Below are positions 1-12,758 of a DNA stretch of 64,000 nt, one piece after another (within the stretch, counting starts at the first letter, position 1; each line of letters opens with the position of its first letter). The notes beneath the pieces were generated by a model, which saw only the letters and a list, made by a program, of their open reading frames with translations, was not told where the DNA came from and did not search any database. Made by a program: the position numbers and the translations under genes. Origin of the DNA: Diploscapter coronatus (taxonomy: Eukaryota > Nematoda > Chromadorea > Rhabditida > Rhabditidae); contig OZ038423.1 of assembly GCA_964036155.1 (NCBI GenBank), forward strand, positions 48,375,249-48,439,248, in the 5' to 3' direction.

Positions 1-3000
1 TTCAACTATCTCCACAGGGAATCTCGTTTTTCATTGTGTCAAGAAGTTGGCCTCACTCTCGCCATAGATGAAACATTATGCTAATTATTGTTTTAGAAAA
101 TTGCGATATAAAACTGGTTTCTTTCAGATAATAAAGTGAAAATAATAAGGTCAAATTTTCGCGACTCGACTTTTCTTGAAGCATAAATCGTCGGCCAGAT
201 CAATAACTTCATATCAAATTTGAAAAAAACAAAGCTGAATCACAAGCTTTTCCAAAAACAATCTTCAAAGAAAAACTTAAAATTACCACTGATTTATTAA
301 ATCTTATCGTTTCTATGAAAGTTTAAAAAATCTTGAAACTTTGAAATTGCCCTGTAAAACAAGGTTACTCCCAGCGAGAAACCACTTTCCAAATTGTCAT
401 TGGCTTTTTCTCCGTTTCGACTATAATATTGGCTTTCGAATGGCAATTATTCAGCATGAGTTGTCAATTTTGCCGACCTTATTTCGTTATTTCTCGCAGT
501 TGCGTCCTCTCGAAATCTCGTTTCTTTGTCATCTTTTTCTGTTGTTTTCGTTGTTGTCTTGTTGTGTTGTTCGTTGACATTCCTCTATTTCGGCAAGTGT
601 CTTTCCTTTTCCCCTGACACTCATTCAAGCATTCACTTTGTAAACCGCGAGCGAGCGCACTTGAACTTTTGCAGACGTAACCCCTTGCAGCAACGATTTT
701 ACTCGAATACAAGTGTCATTTTTATTCATCGATGAAAAATCAACCATTTTTGATCAGGCGTAAAGTTGGCCGTATAAAATAGACCGTAAAGTCTCGTCAT
801 GTAAAATTACCCACTTTTTACGTTCATAAATAGTAACCCATCTTCAAAATAGGTTCATCAAAGCATCACTATAAAAGTCGCTAATTATTCGAGGAAAAGC
901 TTGGAAAAATGGCTTCTTACAATGATTCAAAAAATGACCCTGTCGTACGGCCTTGCAAACATCACCCACATTCTTTGTAAGGAATAAAGGTAATTTCTAG
1001 TGAGCCACAAAAAATAACCCACGGTGACTGTTTTGTCATTCGGTGACATCTGTTTGATAGATGTCTGCAAAAAAATGAATGATGACTTTTTGATATGACA
1101 TTTATGGGAGGTATCTCAAGCGTGCTGTCTACTACGTTACTACAGAAGAGATATCCCTAGCTTTCTTGAGGTCTGCATGAAAAATCGATCCTTTTTAAAC
1201 CCATAAAAAATGATTGATTTGACTTGATAGGCTAGTAGTGACTAACGTAAATGACAAACCAATTGATATTTTTAATTGCATTGGAATTAAAGAGTATAAC
1301 TTAACAAATATAAATTTAAAGCCCTAGTACGATAGTTATAAATTTTGTCCAATTATTTAACTCAGCGAACTAAATCATCTTCAAGTTCTCCAAATTCCCC
1401 AAATTTCTGAAACTTAATTGTAAGAAAGTTCTAAAGTTTCATGCCTCTTTTGTTAATGCATATTACGCTATTTATAAGTTAGCATAAAAAGTCGCATAAA
1501 AGGATTCGATTCATTTTATTCAAAGATCGAATTACCTCATGCGGTTAGAATTAACAACAACCGGAATTGAAAGCCGATTAACCGAAAGTTGATTGAAAAA
1601 CTGAATCACGTTTTAACGTCCCCTTTAAAACGAATTCATTGTTTTCATTCATAAAAATAAGTTTCCTGTAAAAGTAACCCGAGTCACTTTCACAAATTTG
1701 TAAAATTCACCCGATTGAAGGCTGGGGAATAAGAAGAAAAGAACAAAAATTTTCTCAAACTTTACAGGAGGATATAAAAAAGCGACACCAAACAATAAAT
1801 TTCAATACAATGACTAACAGGATCAAATATGAACTCGCCTTAAAGTGTTTCATTAACTTTTGCTCAATTATTTTGTCAGTTAAATTAATTTTAATCCAAT
1901 TTTCTAAATTGTGTTTTGCCCCAGAAAATAAGATACCAAGCAATCTTATATCCATCTAGATTTACGTATATCGAATGAATGAATAACTACGAAAACATAG
2001 CATCATGATACCGGTTACTCAGACGACTTCAATGTTGATGTAATAACAATTCGGTTCATTCCATTCATAGCTAAATTGGGAGACAAAGATGGGAATGTAC
2101 TTTTTCGATAAAATAACTATTTTAGTAATCTAAAACTTACAAAAAAAAAACCATAGAAATTATATTTATCTTGTCAGAACTTTCCATATGACCACTTTCC
2201 TTGGATCAAACTATGGAAGTTCAACTATTCTGACATATTGGAACAACCAAAGATGCCAAGTCTAATTTTAAAATGTTATGATATTTTGAGACGGTTCAAA
2301 TAATTTATAGAAATCTTATAATTTCGCTGTAACTTTCCCGAATAACCCGATTCTTTATCTTTAACTTTGTAAGCATAGCTATTTTGCTATGTTCGGGCAA
2401 TCAAGACCTCTGAAAAAGACACAACAAAATTAGCGCATAGTTTTGCATTCTCCATTTTAGGTAATTAAATAAACTTCGATTAAAAAGCAGGTCTTTTCGG
2501 CATTCTTTCGCGATTTATTGCAAAATACTTTGATGCCTAACTCGTCCATGTTTACTGCCAAATCTTACGGAGATTTTATCGCTTCATGCTGACGAAAGAA
2601 GCATAATGCTTGACGTATTGAAAAAATTTGTTATACAAAGTCAAAGCTTGCTCTTTATAAAAATTGTTTTAAACTAAACATGTTTCAAAGTTTAAAATAT
2701 CGAAACTTAATCATCTATTTAAAATATTTCTGAACCGATATACCCTTTATCGTCAAAATAATAAGTTTTAATTAGTGCTTACGACAGGCATACAATATTC
2801 TGTTCCGTATATTTTCAAATAGAATTAATCCAAAATATTCAAGTCCATAAAGCGAGTAGGAAAACACATCGATTGGGTTTGCAGACGATACTTGATCGCT
2901 TCTTTTCGTGGTTGATGACCAATTTGAAGCTAAAACGTCATCATACGCAAATTTACCACACATAATTTGATCATGAACCAAAACAGCTAAAAATCCATCT

Positions 3001-4680
3001 GTTTCAAACTACCATAAATGATTGGTCAGACTATTTTGAGGATGAAAACGAGGCTTTGACAGGAAAAAACAATTTATTTATAAATTAGCTGGTACACAGA
3101 CTTGCAAACCTTATCCCTTGGAAAAAATAAGCGAGATTAAAATGATGATAAACAACTTCTTCTCAATGCACAGTTAAGGACAAAGGCAATGTCCTTCAAA
3201 AGGATAAGAATAGTCATTTCGTGGGCATAGAAGTTTACGAAATATTATTAAAGTTCCAAGGACAATTTCCTACCTAACTATTTCATTAAATCCCGTCGTA
3301 GTTTTCGATTTACTATGAACCGATGAATTGTACAAGATATCTCTCAAGACATTCTTCTTTCAGTGAAGCTACGAGAGAACAAGCTATTTTTTGATGAGAC
3401 TAGGACAAGAATGTCACATTAGTATTAGTAAGCCGCATCATAATGAAATAGTGTAAAACAGTCTACGCTTACACTGATAAGCAGATCTCACTACTGATAA
3501 TTAAGTGATTAGACAAAAGATGATACAAATCAATCAAGATCAAGGTTCTAACGAATTAGGGAGAATTTTTTGAGGTGATTCTTTTTCAAAATACAAGTAC
3601 AAATCTTAATTATGTTTTTAATGTCAGACAAAAATTGAATATCGATATCTTATCGTCAAGATCAGGGTTCTAACAAGTTAGTAAGGGTTTAAGAAACGGC
3701 TATTTTCAATAACAATAGCTTTTTCAGAGAACAGTTAAAAACCAACACAAAGTAACCTTTTCTGATATTTTTGGTTCAAAGGCAACGCCGCAAAGGCAAT
3801 AAAAATCAACGAGGGGTTACAATGTAAAATATGTTCGTCTCACGCTGAGTGCGGCTTCTAATGATGCTGAATTAGTAAGGAATGAAAAGTGCCTTTTTAT
3901 AAAGATGCGACATTTTTGATCATACTACATGTAAAAATTATCATGATCATTTTTGAAAATATATGACCATTAAAGAGGCTTTTTGAAATTTTCAAAATTA
4001 CCATAAGTATTTTGAATTGAATACTACCTTCCCTCCCTCTAACCCAAATAGTGAAGAAAATAGAAATGTTAATTTGTTAAAAGCCCAGAAACTTATTGAG
4101 TAATCCAGTAAATTATACAAAAATATCATCATTTTCTGACAGATTATATTCTTACAAAATATTCCCTATCGTTTTTCTACTCCCGATCCTCCTCTTGCTT
4201 TTATTCAGCATGTTAGTCATTAACCTTGAATGCCATAATATGATAGGTTCAAGTTCGTCCTATCTATCGCTTATTGTGATTAGGTTTGGAATTCCCGCAG
4301 AAAATGGGGAAACATGATGCGAATTTTAGAGACAAAGACATTTCTACACTTTTGATGGGCTTTTGCCTCATACCCACTTAGAAGGGTGTGCCTAACTGAA
4401 TACAATGAGAAAAACAGTTCCTTCCCTTCCTCTCTCTATCGCGCAATAAGTAAAATGCAAGCAGCTTCAAGGTTAAGCGAAGAGACGTTAGAAGCATCCT
4501 TTTCTCTTTCACTCTCTCTCGCTGTCTTCTACTATTTCTTTTTCCCAATTAAAAATAGTGCAGGAAACTGAGAGAAGGTAGAGAAGACATGGCATTGTTC
4601 AACGGCATTTGAAAGGTCTATCGAAAAAGCGAGGGGCGGGACTGAATTCTTCACTTCTAACTATCTAACGAGGGAAAGTA
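1..4680. other. AT-rich intergenic region, no gene recognised
   Basis: No convincing exon chain, RNA gene or conserved protein was found. Open frames here are short, AT-rich and lack codon bias. Two imperfect direct repeats of about 32 nt (3533-3564 and 3656-3687, sharing 'ggttctaac') are present. The last few hundred bases are the upstream region of collagen gene A. Confidence 0.6.
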
Positions 4681-4688
4681 GCGCTTCA

Positions 4689-4697
4689 TATAAAAGG
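4689..4697 (+). promoter_or_regulatory. TATA box of collagen gene A
   Basis: TATAAAAGG lies 52 nt upstream of the ATG at 4741. Collagen gene B has the same element (28899-28907) at a similar distance, 48 nt. Confidence 0.7.
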
Positions 4698-4740
4698 AAG
4701 CGCGTCTCGACCCAACCTCCTCACATCAACTTCCACCTCA

Positions 4741-7700
4741 ATGGATCTTGAGCATCGCATCAAGGTAAGAAATATATATTTTTAAAATAAATGATCAATT
4801 GTCAGTAATAGCTTGATTTGATTAGAATATTAACTATTTTTGGCAGCGCATTTAAATTTTACCTTCGTTAGAGGCATAGAAAGTTAGTTGTCCAGTATTT
4901 ACTTTCTCAAAATTCAAGTTCTGTTTCAAAATATTCGTAATCAGCTAGGAATTCAAGAGTTCTTTAATCAGCGGACTAAATCAGGATGAGAATAATATGA
5001 TCATCATGCTAACTCATCCGACCACCAAGTGATTTTCCACAATTTGCAGGCCTACCGCTTCGTGGCCTACTCGGCCGTGACCTTCTCGGTCGTCGCCGTT
5101 CTGGCTGTGTGCGTTACCCTGCCGATGGTCTACAACTACGTCCATCACATCAAGAAGAACATGCAGCACGAGATGCAGTTCTGCAAAGTACGACTTTTAA
5201 ACCACTACAAAACCTAGGGGAACACTTTCGTCAGACGAAAATAAAAATAACGGCTAAGTCACAGGGGGTTTCCGACAATAGTCCCCCTTTGGCTGAATAT
5301 AATTAAATTTCAAATTTGAACTAATTTAATGATTCCAGGGCTCCGCCAAGGACATCTGGTCGGAGGTCAACGAGCTCAAGGCTGCCGCCTCCTCCAACAG
5401 GACTGCTCGTCAGGTTGGAACTTTGGCATTTTGAACTTTATTTGCAAAACCTCTTGTAATTGTTTATCGCCAACTCCATGCGTCACTTATGTCGAACTAT
5501 CCCATGCGCGTTCTCCACCTTTTCTTAGATCGTCTTCAGCCATCATTCTGAACACTCCAATGATTTCTCATCCTCATCTAATTTAGTCATCCTTTCTAAC
5601 TCCAAATTCTTTTCAATAAAGCTCAACTCGAAATTTACATCCCATAATTGCAGGCTGGCTACGACAGCGGTGTGAGCGGAGGATCTGCCTCGGCTGGCGG
5701 ATGCGAGGCTTGCTGCAGCGGTGGAGGAGCTGGACCGGTAAGCGATTCTAACTCGACGGCTGTCTGGTCGTACAAAATAAGTGTATGGTACTGTAGCAAA
5801 ATTGATATGGTTCTCCGTGTAAATCTTGCTACAGAACTTGGCACTTGTCTTATTCGACTCTCGACAACACACAATTTAACCAACATTTTCATGATTCGAT
5901 GAATTTCAGGCTGGACCCCCAGGGTGATTAATTCTACCTTATTCAATTTCTAGCGAATTTTTAAATCTTTAATTTTCATATTTCAGAACTCCTGGTATGC
6001 GATATTCCTAGTCAAATTATTCCTCTGATAAGTTATAATCCAATTTTCGAATTGTGATTTATCTGAGTGTGTCTAATTTGACTCTGAATAATTCGACAAT
6101 TTAAGGACGTCCCGGAAACGTAAGATCGAAATACTCGAAAATCATGGTTTAATCGGAATAATTTCAGCCCGGAGCCCCTGGAATGCCTGGACAGGTTCGT
6201 AAAATTTTAACCAAAATACACTGACGAACTAAAATCGTATTCGATGACACTATTCTCTGAAATAATTTCTATCATGAAAAAAAAATGAATTTCTCGTAAA
6301 AACTCAAATGATTTTAGCCCGGAAAGCCCCCGAGCGGTGCTTGCCCCGAATATAACCCACCACCGTGCAAGCCATGCCCACAAGGACCACCGTAAGTCGA
6401 TATAATTATCATTTCTGGGAATTAATAAAAGCAGTAAGCTGAATGCCACATGTGTTAATTGTATTAATAAAGTAGTAAACATACCGCAATAGTGTCTACT
6501 TACTACTTTCATTAATTGTCTCATTTTCCACCAATTATTTATTTATTTATGTCATTTCAGAGGACCACCAGGCCCCGTGAGTTGGCTTCAGACTTCGTTG
6601 CCCATTTTTCTCTCATATTTCGTTTTAAAAAGTCAAAAAATTCAACTTTTGATATCCAAAATTGCGTATTGAGCGAGAAAGACGGTTTTAAAAGCAAGCA
6701 AATGAATGAATGACCTGAACGGTTCCAGAACGGACCCCCAGGTGACAACGGTGGCCCAGGAAACCCAGGAAACCCAGGACAAGATGGCGTAAGTTGGAAT
6801 ATTTAAAATTTAGGACGTTTCCACAATTTGTGTATTTTAGGCCCCAGGAACCCCAGATAAGCGTTTCAGATTTAAATTTTCAAGATTTAACGTGATATTA
6901 CTAAATATCGCATTGTTTCTGACTCAAAATTAAATCTGATCTGCTTGTTTTAAGCAACAAAGGACCACCAGGAGTAAGAAATCGTAATTTAAATACAAGA
7001 AACTAATCAGTTATTTTCAGAACCCAGGAAACCCAGTACGTTCATTTACTTACTATCTTTAATGGCAGTCCAGAATAACAGATCTTTTGACAAGTAGACA
7101 AATATGTGTTTATCAAGTCTACCCTCGACACTTCGAATACTATCCTAGTCTTGTTGTACAAACTTTGCCATTACCAAATCACTAATTAGTAAAATAACGA
7201 TTTTTCTAATTTCAGGGAGGCCCAGGGTACGTTCGACATTGTTTTTGAGAAATTCAGGACTGAAAAGAATTTCCTGAATTTTCAGAGAGCCAGGACAGCC
7301 CGGCCAGGATGCACCAGACCAAGGCGTCACTCCAGGAGAGCCAGGACGTAGGATTTAAAATTTTTTAAATCTTGAGGCATGAATTCATATTGATTAATTT
7401 TCAGCCGCCGGACCTCCAGTACGTTTAACTTCGACTTATAACTAGTAGAATGTGATCAATCATACTTTAAATAGCATAATTATTGCTATTTGGCCATAGT
7501 TGATCATATCTTTTTTTTGCATATAATGTTATATATTAACTTTATTTATATAATTTCAGGGACCCCCAGGAAACGTAAGAGAATTACTTAATTTGAATAG
7601 CATAGATATTTCTAATTAATTGATTTTCAGCCAGGACAGCCCGGTATCTACTTCGACTCTAGACAATTTATCACGATTTTAACGATATTATTTGGGATTA

Positions 7701-8798
7701 AATTTAGTCGAAAATAATATAGATTAAAGTGGTGATAAATCGTCTATGAATAACGCAATTTAGGAGGACCAGGAAACGAGTAAGAAATTCCGCTAAAATC
7801 CTAAAATAATCATTGAATTTTTCAGTGGTCAGCCCGGAGGACCTGGGTAAATTAATTTAATACCTAAATTTTCCGTGCTCTATTTAATAATTCAATTTAT
7901 AGACCCAAGGGACCACCAGTAAGAATTCTAATTATGCAGTTAACGCTAAAGATTCGAATTAAAACTATACTTGCTATCGTTTTAACTCGAATTAGTGTTG
8001 AATCTGGCATCAGATCATAATCTAATTCTTCCAGGGCCAACCAGGAAACCCCGGATCCGATGGGTAAAATTTTAATTCGTAATTCCTGAATTAACCCAGA
8101 ATAATTTCGTTTAATTTCAGAAACCCAGGCCGTAAGTTTCTTAGCATAATTACCTATCAGCAATCAATAATAAACTATTTTCTATACAGAAGCTGGTCAG
8201 CCTGGTCAGCCGGTATGTTGAAAATCCAGGCAACCTGGGAATGTAGTTGCATTGCTTTCAAAGTCTGATTAATGGATGAAAATGAAAATGACGCATTTTA
8301 CACGCTCAAAAATAAACAGGCGTGCATTGCAGTCATGCACATTGCTCTACGGACTTTGCAATAGAATGGAACAGAGATAAAAAAGAATAAGAAAGAGCAA
8401 GTGAAAGAGTGCGAAACTTTGCAATGCATATTTGTTCATTTTTGCGCGTATAAAATCTTCACTTTTCACTTTCATTTAAGAATCGAACGATCACAATAGT
8501 TGCATACGAAATAGTACTGTAAAAGAATGTTTCCCTACAATGATGCTTAGATGCAACTACTTTTCCAAATTGCCAAAAATCATTGATTAAAGATATAACT
8601 ATGGCAATTTTTAGGGAGGTCCCGGAGAGAAGGGCATCTGTCCCAAGTACTGCGCCATCGACGGAGGTTAGTAAAAAACAATTTTGAAAAAGATCCCATT
8701 TCTCATCTATTTCGAAAAAACGAACATTTTTTAAACTTTTTTCCTAGTTTATATTATTCATTTTAGGTGTCTTCTTCGAGGATGGAACTCGACGATAA
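4741..8798 (+). CDS. Nematode cuticle collagen (gene A), 27 exons
   Basis: Secreted structural protein of the cuticle. Exon 1 (4741-4764) encodes MDLEHRIK. Exon 2 (5050-5187) encodes one hydrophobic segment starting AYRFVAYSAVTFSVV, the usual N-terminal membrane/signal anchor. Exon 3 (5339-5413) ends in NRTARQ, matching the RxxR-type subtilisin processing site. Exon 4 (5654-5737) has the CEACC cluster. Then come interrupted Gly-X-Y repeats, a break with four Cys (CPEYNPPPCKPCP, about 6319-6391), more Gly-X-Y, and the C-terminus GICPKYCAIDGG VFFEDGTRR, stop at 8796-8798. Splice phases keep the frame throughout, except that the intron after 6856 needs an AT donor. Several exons are microexons: 5987-5994 is 8 nt. 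Intron density is far above typical C. elegans collagens. The paralog is gene B at 28947-33796. Family assignment is certain; the specific ortholog is not. Confidence 0.93.
5213..5292. repeat. Short inverted-repeat element, copy 1
   Basis: An ~80 bp sequence beginning 'cctaggggaacactttcgtc' and containing 'gtcacagggggtttccgac' in collagen A intron 2. A better-preserved copy is at 23386-23464, so this is a dispersed MITE-like family. Confidence 0.65.
6857..6962 (+). other. Collagen A intron with apparent AT donor and internal hairpin
   Basis: The upstream exon 6841-6856 encodes APGTP plus one base; the downstream exon 6963-6973 (GACCACCAGGA) continues Gly-Pro-Pro-Gly in frame. No GT or GC is available at the donor, which reads CCAG|ATAAGC. 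The intron carries an inverted repeat: 'cagatttaaatttt' pairs with 'aaaattaaatctg', and 'gatatt' with 'aatatc' inside. The equivalent intron of gene B has a GC donor and a similar hairpin. Confidence 0.65.
7644..7763 (+). repeat. Fold-back intron in collagen A
   Basis: 'agacaatttatcac' near the donor is complementary, with two mismatches, to 'gtgataaatcgtct' near the acceptor, so the intron can fold almost end to end. Confidence 0.65.
8213..8614 (+). repeat. Large fold-back element filling collagen A intron 25
   Basis: 'gggaatgtagttgca' at the left is mirrored by 'tgcaactacttttcc' at the right, and the pairing continues inwards with mismatches (for example 'gcgtgcattgca' against 'tgcaatgcatat') over arms of roughly 130 nt. 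The inverted repeat covers most of the 402-nt intron. This looks like a MITE co-extensive with the intron. Confidence 0.65.
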
Positions 8799-11030
8799 AT
8801 CAGGAAGAAGTGGGATTAAAAATCAAGAAAATCCCCTACATCAACAAAATAAAGACCAATACCTCGATTATATTATTATCGTTTTTGCTATATGCTCAAT
8901 TTTTCAAGGAAAAATTTGCAAACTCATGCACGAGCCCTTCAGATCATATAGTGATTTTTTTTAGAATAAAGCCATTTTATTCTAGATTTTTTGATTCTAT
9001 TGCTAATAAGCGTTTAGAAACTATATAGTTGAAATATTTTATCATGGTTGATTTTACCGGGGATAAAAGCAAAAAATTAGCAAAGTCTCATAATGATCTA
9101 CTAGGGCTAATAGAAAAAGACACCGATTTTTCTAGGAAATAGTATGGGAAGGCAAGATAGGAAGAGAAAAAAACCGGTGTCTTTTTCTAGGAGCCGTATT
9201 GATCAAATAGGAAAGTCTGCAATTAGTGAGTTTGAAATTGATCATTGAAGAACGGAGAATGGAACTACTAAATTGATGCTTGACAGTTTTTATCAGGCCA
9301 AAAATCTATTCCTAAACATGGTTTATCATTTAAGAGATGTTCCACAAATAAACTCTATTAGAGTCAAAGGGGGTCCGGACAATTACAAAAGTTTCTCGGG
9401 TCCAAACCAAACCCATATGGGTGGATACCCCCCTTGGACCCTAATCACAAAAATGGGTTTGTTTGGCCCCGCCCCTTCATGTGGGCAGAGCCATGCCCAC
9501 GCAAAATTTTCGGTTTTCGCGAAAAAATGACCTGCAGTCGGTACAAAAGAAGACTTTTATTCTAAAAGATTTTTTAAAATTCAAAACGTGAATATAGAGG
9601 TAGAGGACGCAAATTATATTCCCGATGTGAAGGCAGAGTTATGAAAGTATTTTTCTCAAAATCTGATGGACTAATCAAGCTTATAGCAGGAAATCGCATG
9701 AAAAACGAATCAGTGTAACCAAAGATGAATTTTTCAAGATGATGTGTCGAAAACTTCTTTTTGCGAGTGAATTTCGTCAAGCGAAAAGCGTGCCCTGTCT
9801 TTACACACAACAGAGCAAAGACTATTTCAGAGGGGGAACGGCTTTGTAAGGACGTTCGTTTAAATTTCTTTGCTTGTTTCTGGAACATTTCGAAGTTTCT
9901 ATGTTTTTATCATTCCTAAAATGATAGACCACGCTCACTTTGCGATTTGAATGAAAAAATTCATGAAACAAGTGTCAAATCGCTTTGTATTGCATTATCT
10001 CAGCAAAAAATCACTTCGCAAAACTTCTAGAAATTTTTGAATATTTTAGCGAAGTTGTCTTCCTTGACTTCGACTTCACAGAGTGAGCGAGACTTGCGCT
10101 CTCTAATATAAAGTTGATTTCTTTTATTGGACACTACTTTGACAGTCACGATTTGTAAATGTCACCAAATTTCCTTAGCCTATTCACTCAAACCCTAACA
10201 AAATTTCATATTTACAAATCTTAGCCATGAAAAATCGGTGACAGATATAAGTACCCTTTTAGATGTAGCTTTCTATAATGTTGATCTGTATGGATCATTT
10301 GAATCCGCCATGCAATTGGTTCTGCTTTGATTACAAATTATTTGATAAATTGTAAAATTGGGAAATGCTTCTGTAAATATTTCGCAGATTCCTTTCCGAT
10401 CACAAGTTCTTCTGTTGTCATCATCTTTGAAACGCTCAAACTTGGCGGAATCAAATTTGACAGTTAAACGTTTCATTTTTACACATGGCAGTCACAGAAA
10501 GCATGGAATTTCATTTCAGTGAAGAACAAAATAGTACGAAATTGGAAAAAAAAATCGGAAAGATGAGAAAAATTGATAGACAAGGTGTCGCGATGCCATA
10601 AATGGCAAAAGAAAAATAATGATAGAATCAGTTGAACAGTTTTTCTGCTTGGAGAAAAAGCAAGTAACAAATTGGAAGATACATTTCAACATTTCAGAAT
10701 TCAGTGAGAAAGCAGTAGATGTTTAGATAATAATCAATTTTTGCGTCTCAGCTTCTCCGCAAATGTCCATATTATTTCGCTTTGAAACGTTGGAATGACC
10801 TTCCTGAATGGTCGAAGAAAAAGAAAGTGATGTCTATGTTTGATCTGGCAGATCTGTATAACGATAAATATACTCGCAAAAAAGGCGCAGTTACACTTAG
10901 AAACGATAGATATTGTTGTTTACTCGAATTAGAGAAACAAAATATGAATCGGTGAGTCTCGCCTATCAATTCACAACTTACCCGACTCGACTCGTGACGT
11001 ACAACTCGATGAGGTTTGATAAAGACCGAG
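8799..11030. other. Intergenic region, no gene recognised
   Basis: Contains the collagen A 3' region (AATAAA at 8964-8969), a small inverted-repeat element at 9112-9198, a G/C-runs patch at 9366-9520 with 'gtgggcagagccatgcccac', and the first copy of a dispersed repeat at 9605-9668. No exon chain was found. Confidence 0.55.
9112..9198. repeat. Inverted-repeat element
   Basis: 'tagaaaaagacaccg' on the left and 'cggtgtctttttcta' on the right are exact complements separated by about 50 nt, consistent with a short MITE or hairpin. Confidence 0.6.
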
Positions 11031-11039
11031 TATAAAAGG
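11031..11039 (+). promoter_or_regulatory. TATA box of Gly-rich peptide gene
   Basis: TATAAAAGG lies 107 nt upstream of the ATG at 11146. A TTTCAG at 11137-11142 just before the ATG fits a trans-splice acceptor ending an outron. A GATA-like 'ttgataaa' lies shortly upstream. Confidence 0.65.
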
Positions 11040-11145
11040 GAATGACCAAAGAGAATGACTATCACCCCAAGCGACCTTCGTATTCCAAGTTATCGCCTTT
11101 CACCTTTGCTTCCATTTTCCAACTTTATCTAGAAAATTTCAGAAA

Positions 11146-11675
11146 ATGAACCAACTCATTGTCTACCTTCTTGTTGCCGTCGCTATCCTTTGCTTGGTTG
11201 GAGACGTTTCGGCCCAATGGGGATTCGGTAGGTTCTCTTCATAGAAGCTGTGATTTTATGATTTGGAAAACTCTGACAATGACCGGGATGTTGGCAGTGC
11301 AGTGCGAAGCTGAACATTTTGCAGTGTAGTGCAGTGCACGTCTTTTGCACCGACAACATCCTTGACAATGACATCGAATTGAACAACTTGTAAATCCATA
11401 CATGAAAAGATTCCAAATTAGGGGTTTTTCGATGCCAGTATCTACAAACAGCGCCTGTTCTTCGGAGATTTTCTGAAAAATGGCAATATATTTTTAGGTC
11501 GAATGGGCTACGGACGCATGGGCGGATTTGGTTACGGAAGGGGAATGTACGGAAGAGGCATGTACGGCGGAATGCGTGGTGGAATGGGAGGTACGGTTTA
11601 ATACAGTGGCATTTTGAGTTTCAAAATCATCAAATTATTTCTCAATTCACTCCAGGCTGGGGCTGGGGCAAATAA
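11146..11675 (+). CDS. Secreted Gly/Tyr/Met-rich peptide, nlp/cnc antimicrobial-like
   Basis: Three exons (11146-11227, 11498-11590, 11656-11675), 64 codons, phases consistent. Residues 1-23 form a signal peptide (MNQLIVYLLVAVAILCLVGDVSA) ending at Ala. The mature part starts QWGFG and carries YGRGMYGRGMYGG-type repeats, ending GGWGWGK. This is the composition and layout of nematode NLP/CNC peptides, which are epidermal antimicrobial effectors in C. elegans, often under GATA control. The terminal GWGK could allow trimming and amidation. Its role here is inferred from resemblance only. Intron 1 contains a small inverted-repeat element (11284-11370). Confidence 0.85.
11284..11370. repeat. Inverted-repeat element with 'gcagtgcagtgc' ends, copy 1
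   Basis: 'gggatgttggcagtgcagtgc' type left end and 'tttgcaccgacaacatcc' right end are complementary. The centre repeats 'gcagtgtagtgcagtgca'. A relative lies at 35826-35918. Confidence 0.55.
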
Positions 11676-12758
11676 ATGACAACTTTCAACGATCTCCCAA
11701 TAAACCTCCTGTGCAAATCTCTTCGGTATCTCACTTGATCTATGATCAAATTTATAGTAGCAAAATGACAAAAAATAAATGCATTTCAAACGATTTATTT
11801 TGATTTTATGAAATCACGTTAAGACAGAGTCTTTGAGTGATTCAACCAAGAGATGACCAGTGATAAAAGTCTCGTTTTTCGAGGTTTCTGATTATATTCT
11901 ACCTGAAAATCATAATTCTGGGCTTTTTCCGAGGTTATGTACACTGCTTAGAAAGTGCACCCTGAGGAGATCGTCGAATTTTCGAAAGTGGTCGAGATCC
12001 CCCAAAACCTATATCAGATTATCCAACTCGATGAGCTGAACAGTCTAATATAGGTTTTGGGGTGTCAGAATGACTTAAAACTTGACCCCCGGGTCCCAGT
12101 ACCCGGGGATCTGGACTTGAAAAGTTCGGGAAAAGGCCCCAAAATCGCGTTATCCAGGTTGAATATAGTCAGAAAACACTCAAATACCCCCTTAAAAACG
12201 AATTTTAAATCCCTGGTCCGGGCAGTTTTGAGAATTACAGAGACTCTGTTTTAACTTGCTGAAGATTGGTTCACATATTGAATATTGCAAGTTTTGAAAC
12301 TATCAATTTTCTTTAAATTTTGTGAAGTCTAAGTGAATGAACCAGATTTATGCCCAAATATAGAGCGTCCACTTATTTTGCATTACAGTGTATATCATAG
12401 ATTAAACAATTTAACTAGCAAAATAACCAATTTATCATCCGAATTAAATGATCAAAATTACTTATATCTATTCTTAATGAAGGTAGAATAAAATTGCATA
12501 TTTGATCAGGAAGTGTAATTTAATTTTTAATGATAATAGTTAAAATTTAAATGAACCTTGAAACCTATTGGCACTGAAAGTAATTAAAAATTTCAAATAA
12601 TAGAGAAACGAAATTATTCTAGACAAATCGCATAAAATATTCAATTATCAATTTGCACCTGGCTTCACGAAAATGTCAGCTAGGTAAATGGAAATTTCTA
12701 TGCATTTTCCAAAACTAATGATTAACTACGCCAATAATATTTGAAAGTAAATACTCCA
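11676..12758. other. Intergenic region with hairpins
   Basis: Contains AATAAA signals for the peptide gene, a hairpin at 11999-12062 ('ccccaaaacctatat' with 'atataggttttgggg') and a second one about 12085-12111 ('ccccgggtcccagtacccgggg'). No gene recognised. Confidence 0.5.

Noticed and set aside
9273..9530. 85-codon plus-strand open frame
   Set aside because: It runs through G-run and hairpin sequence; translation shows no domain and no codon bias.
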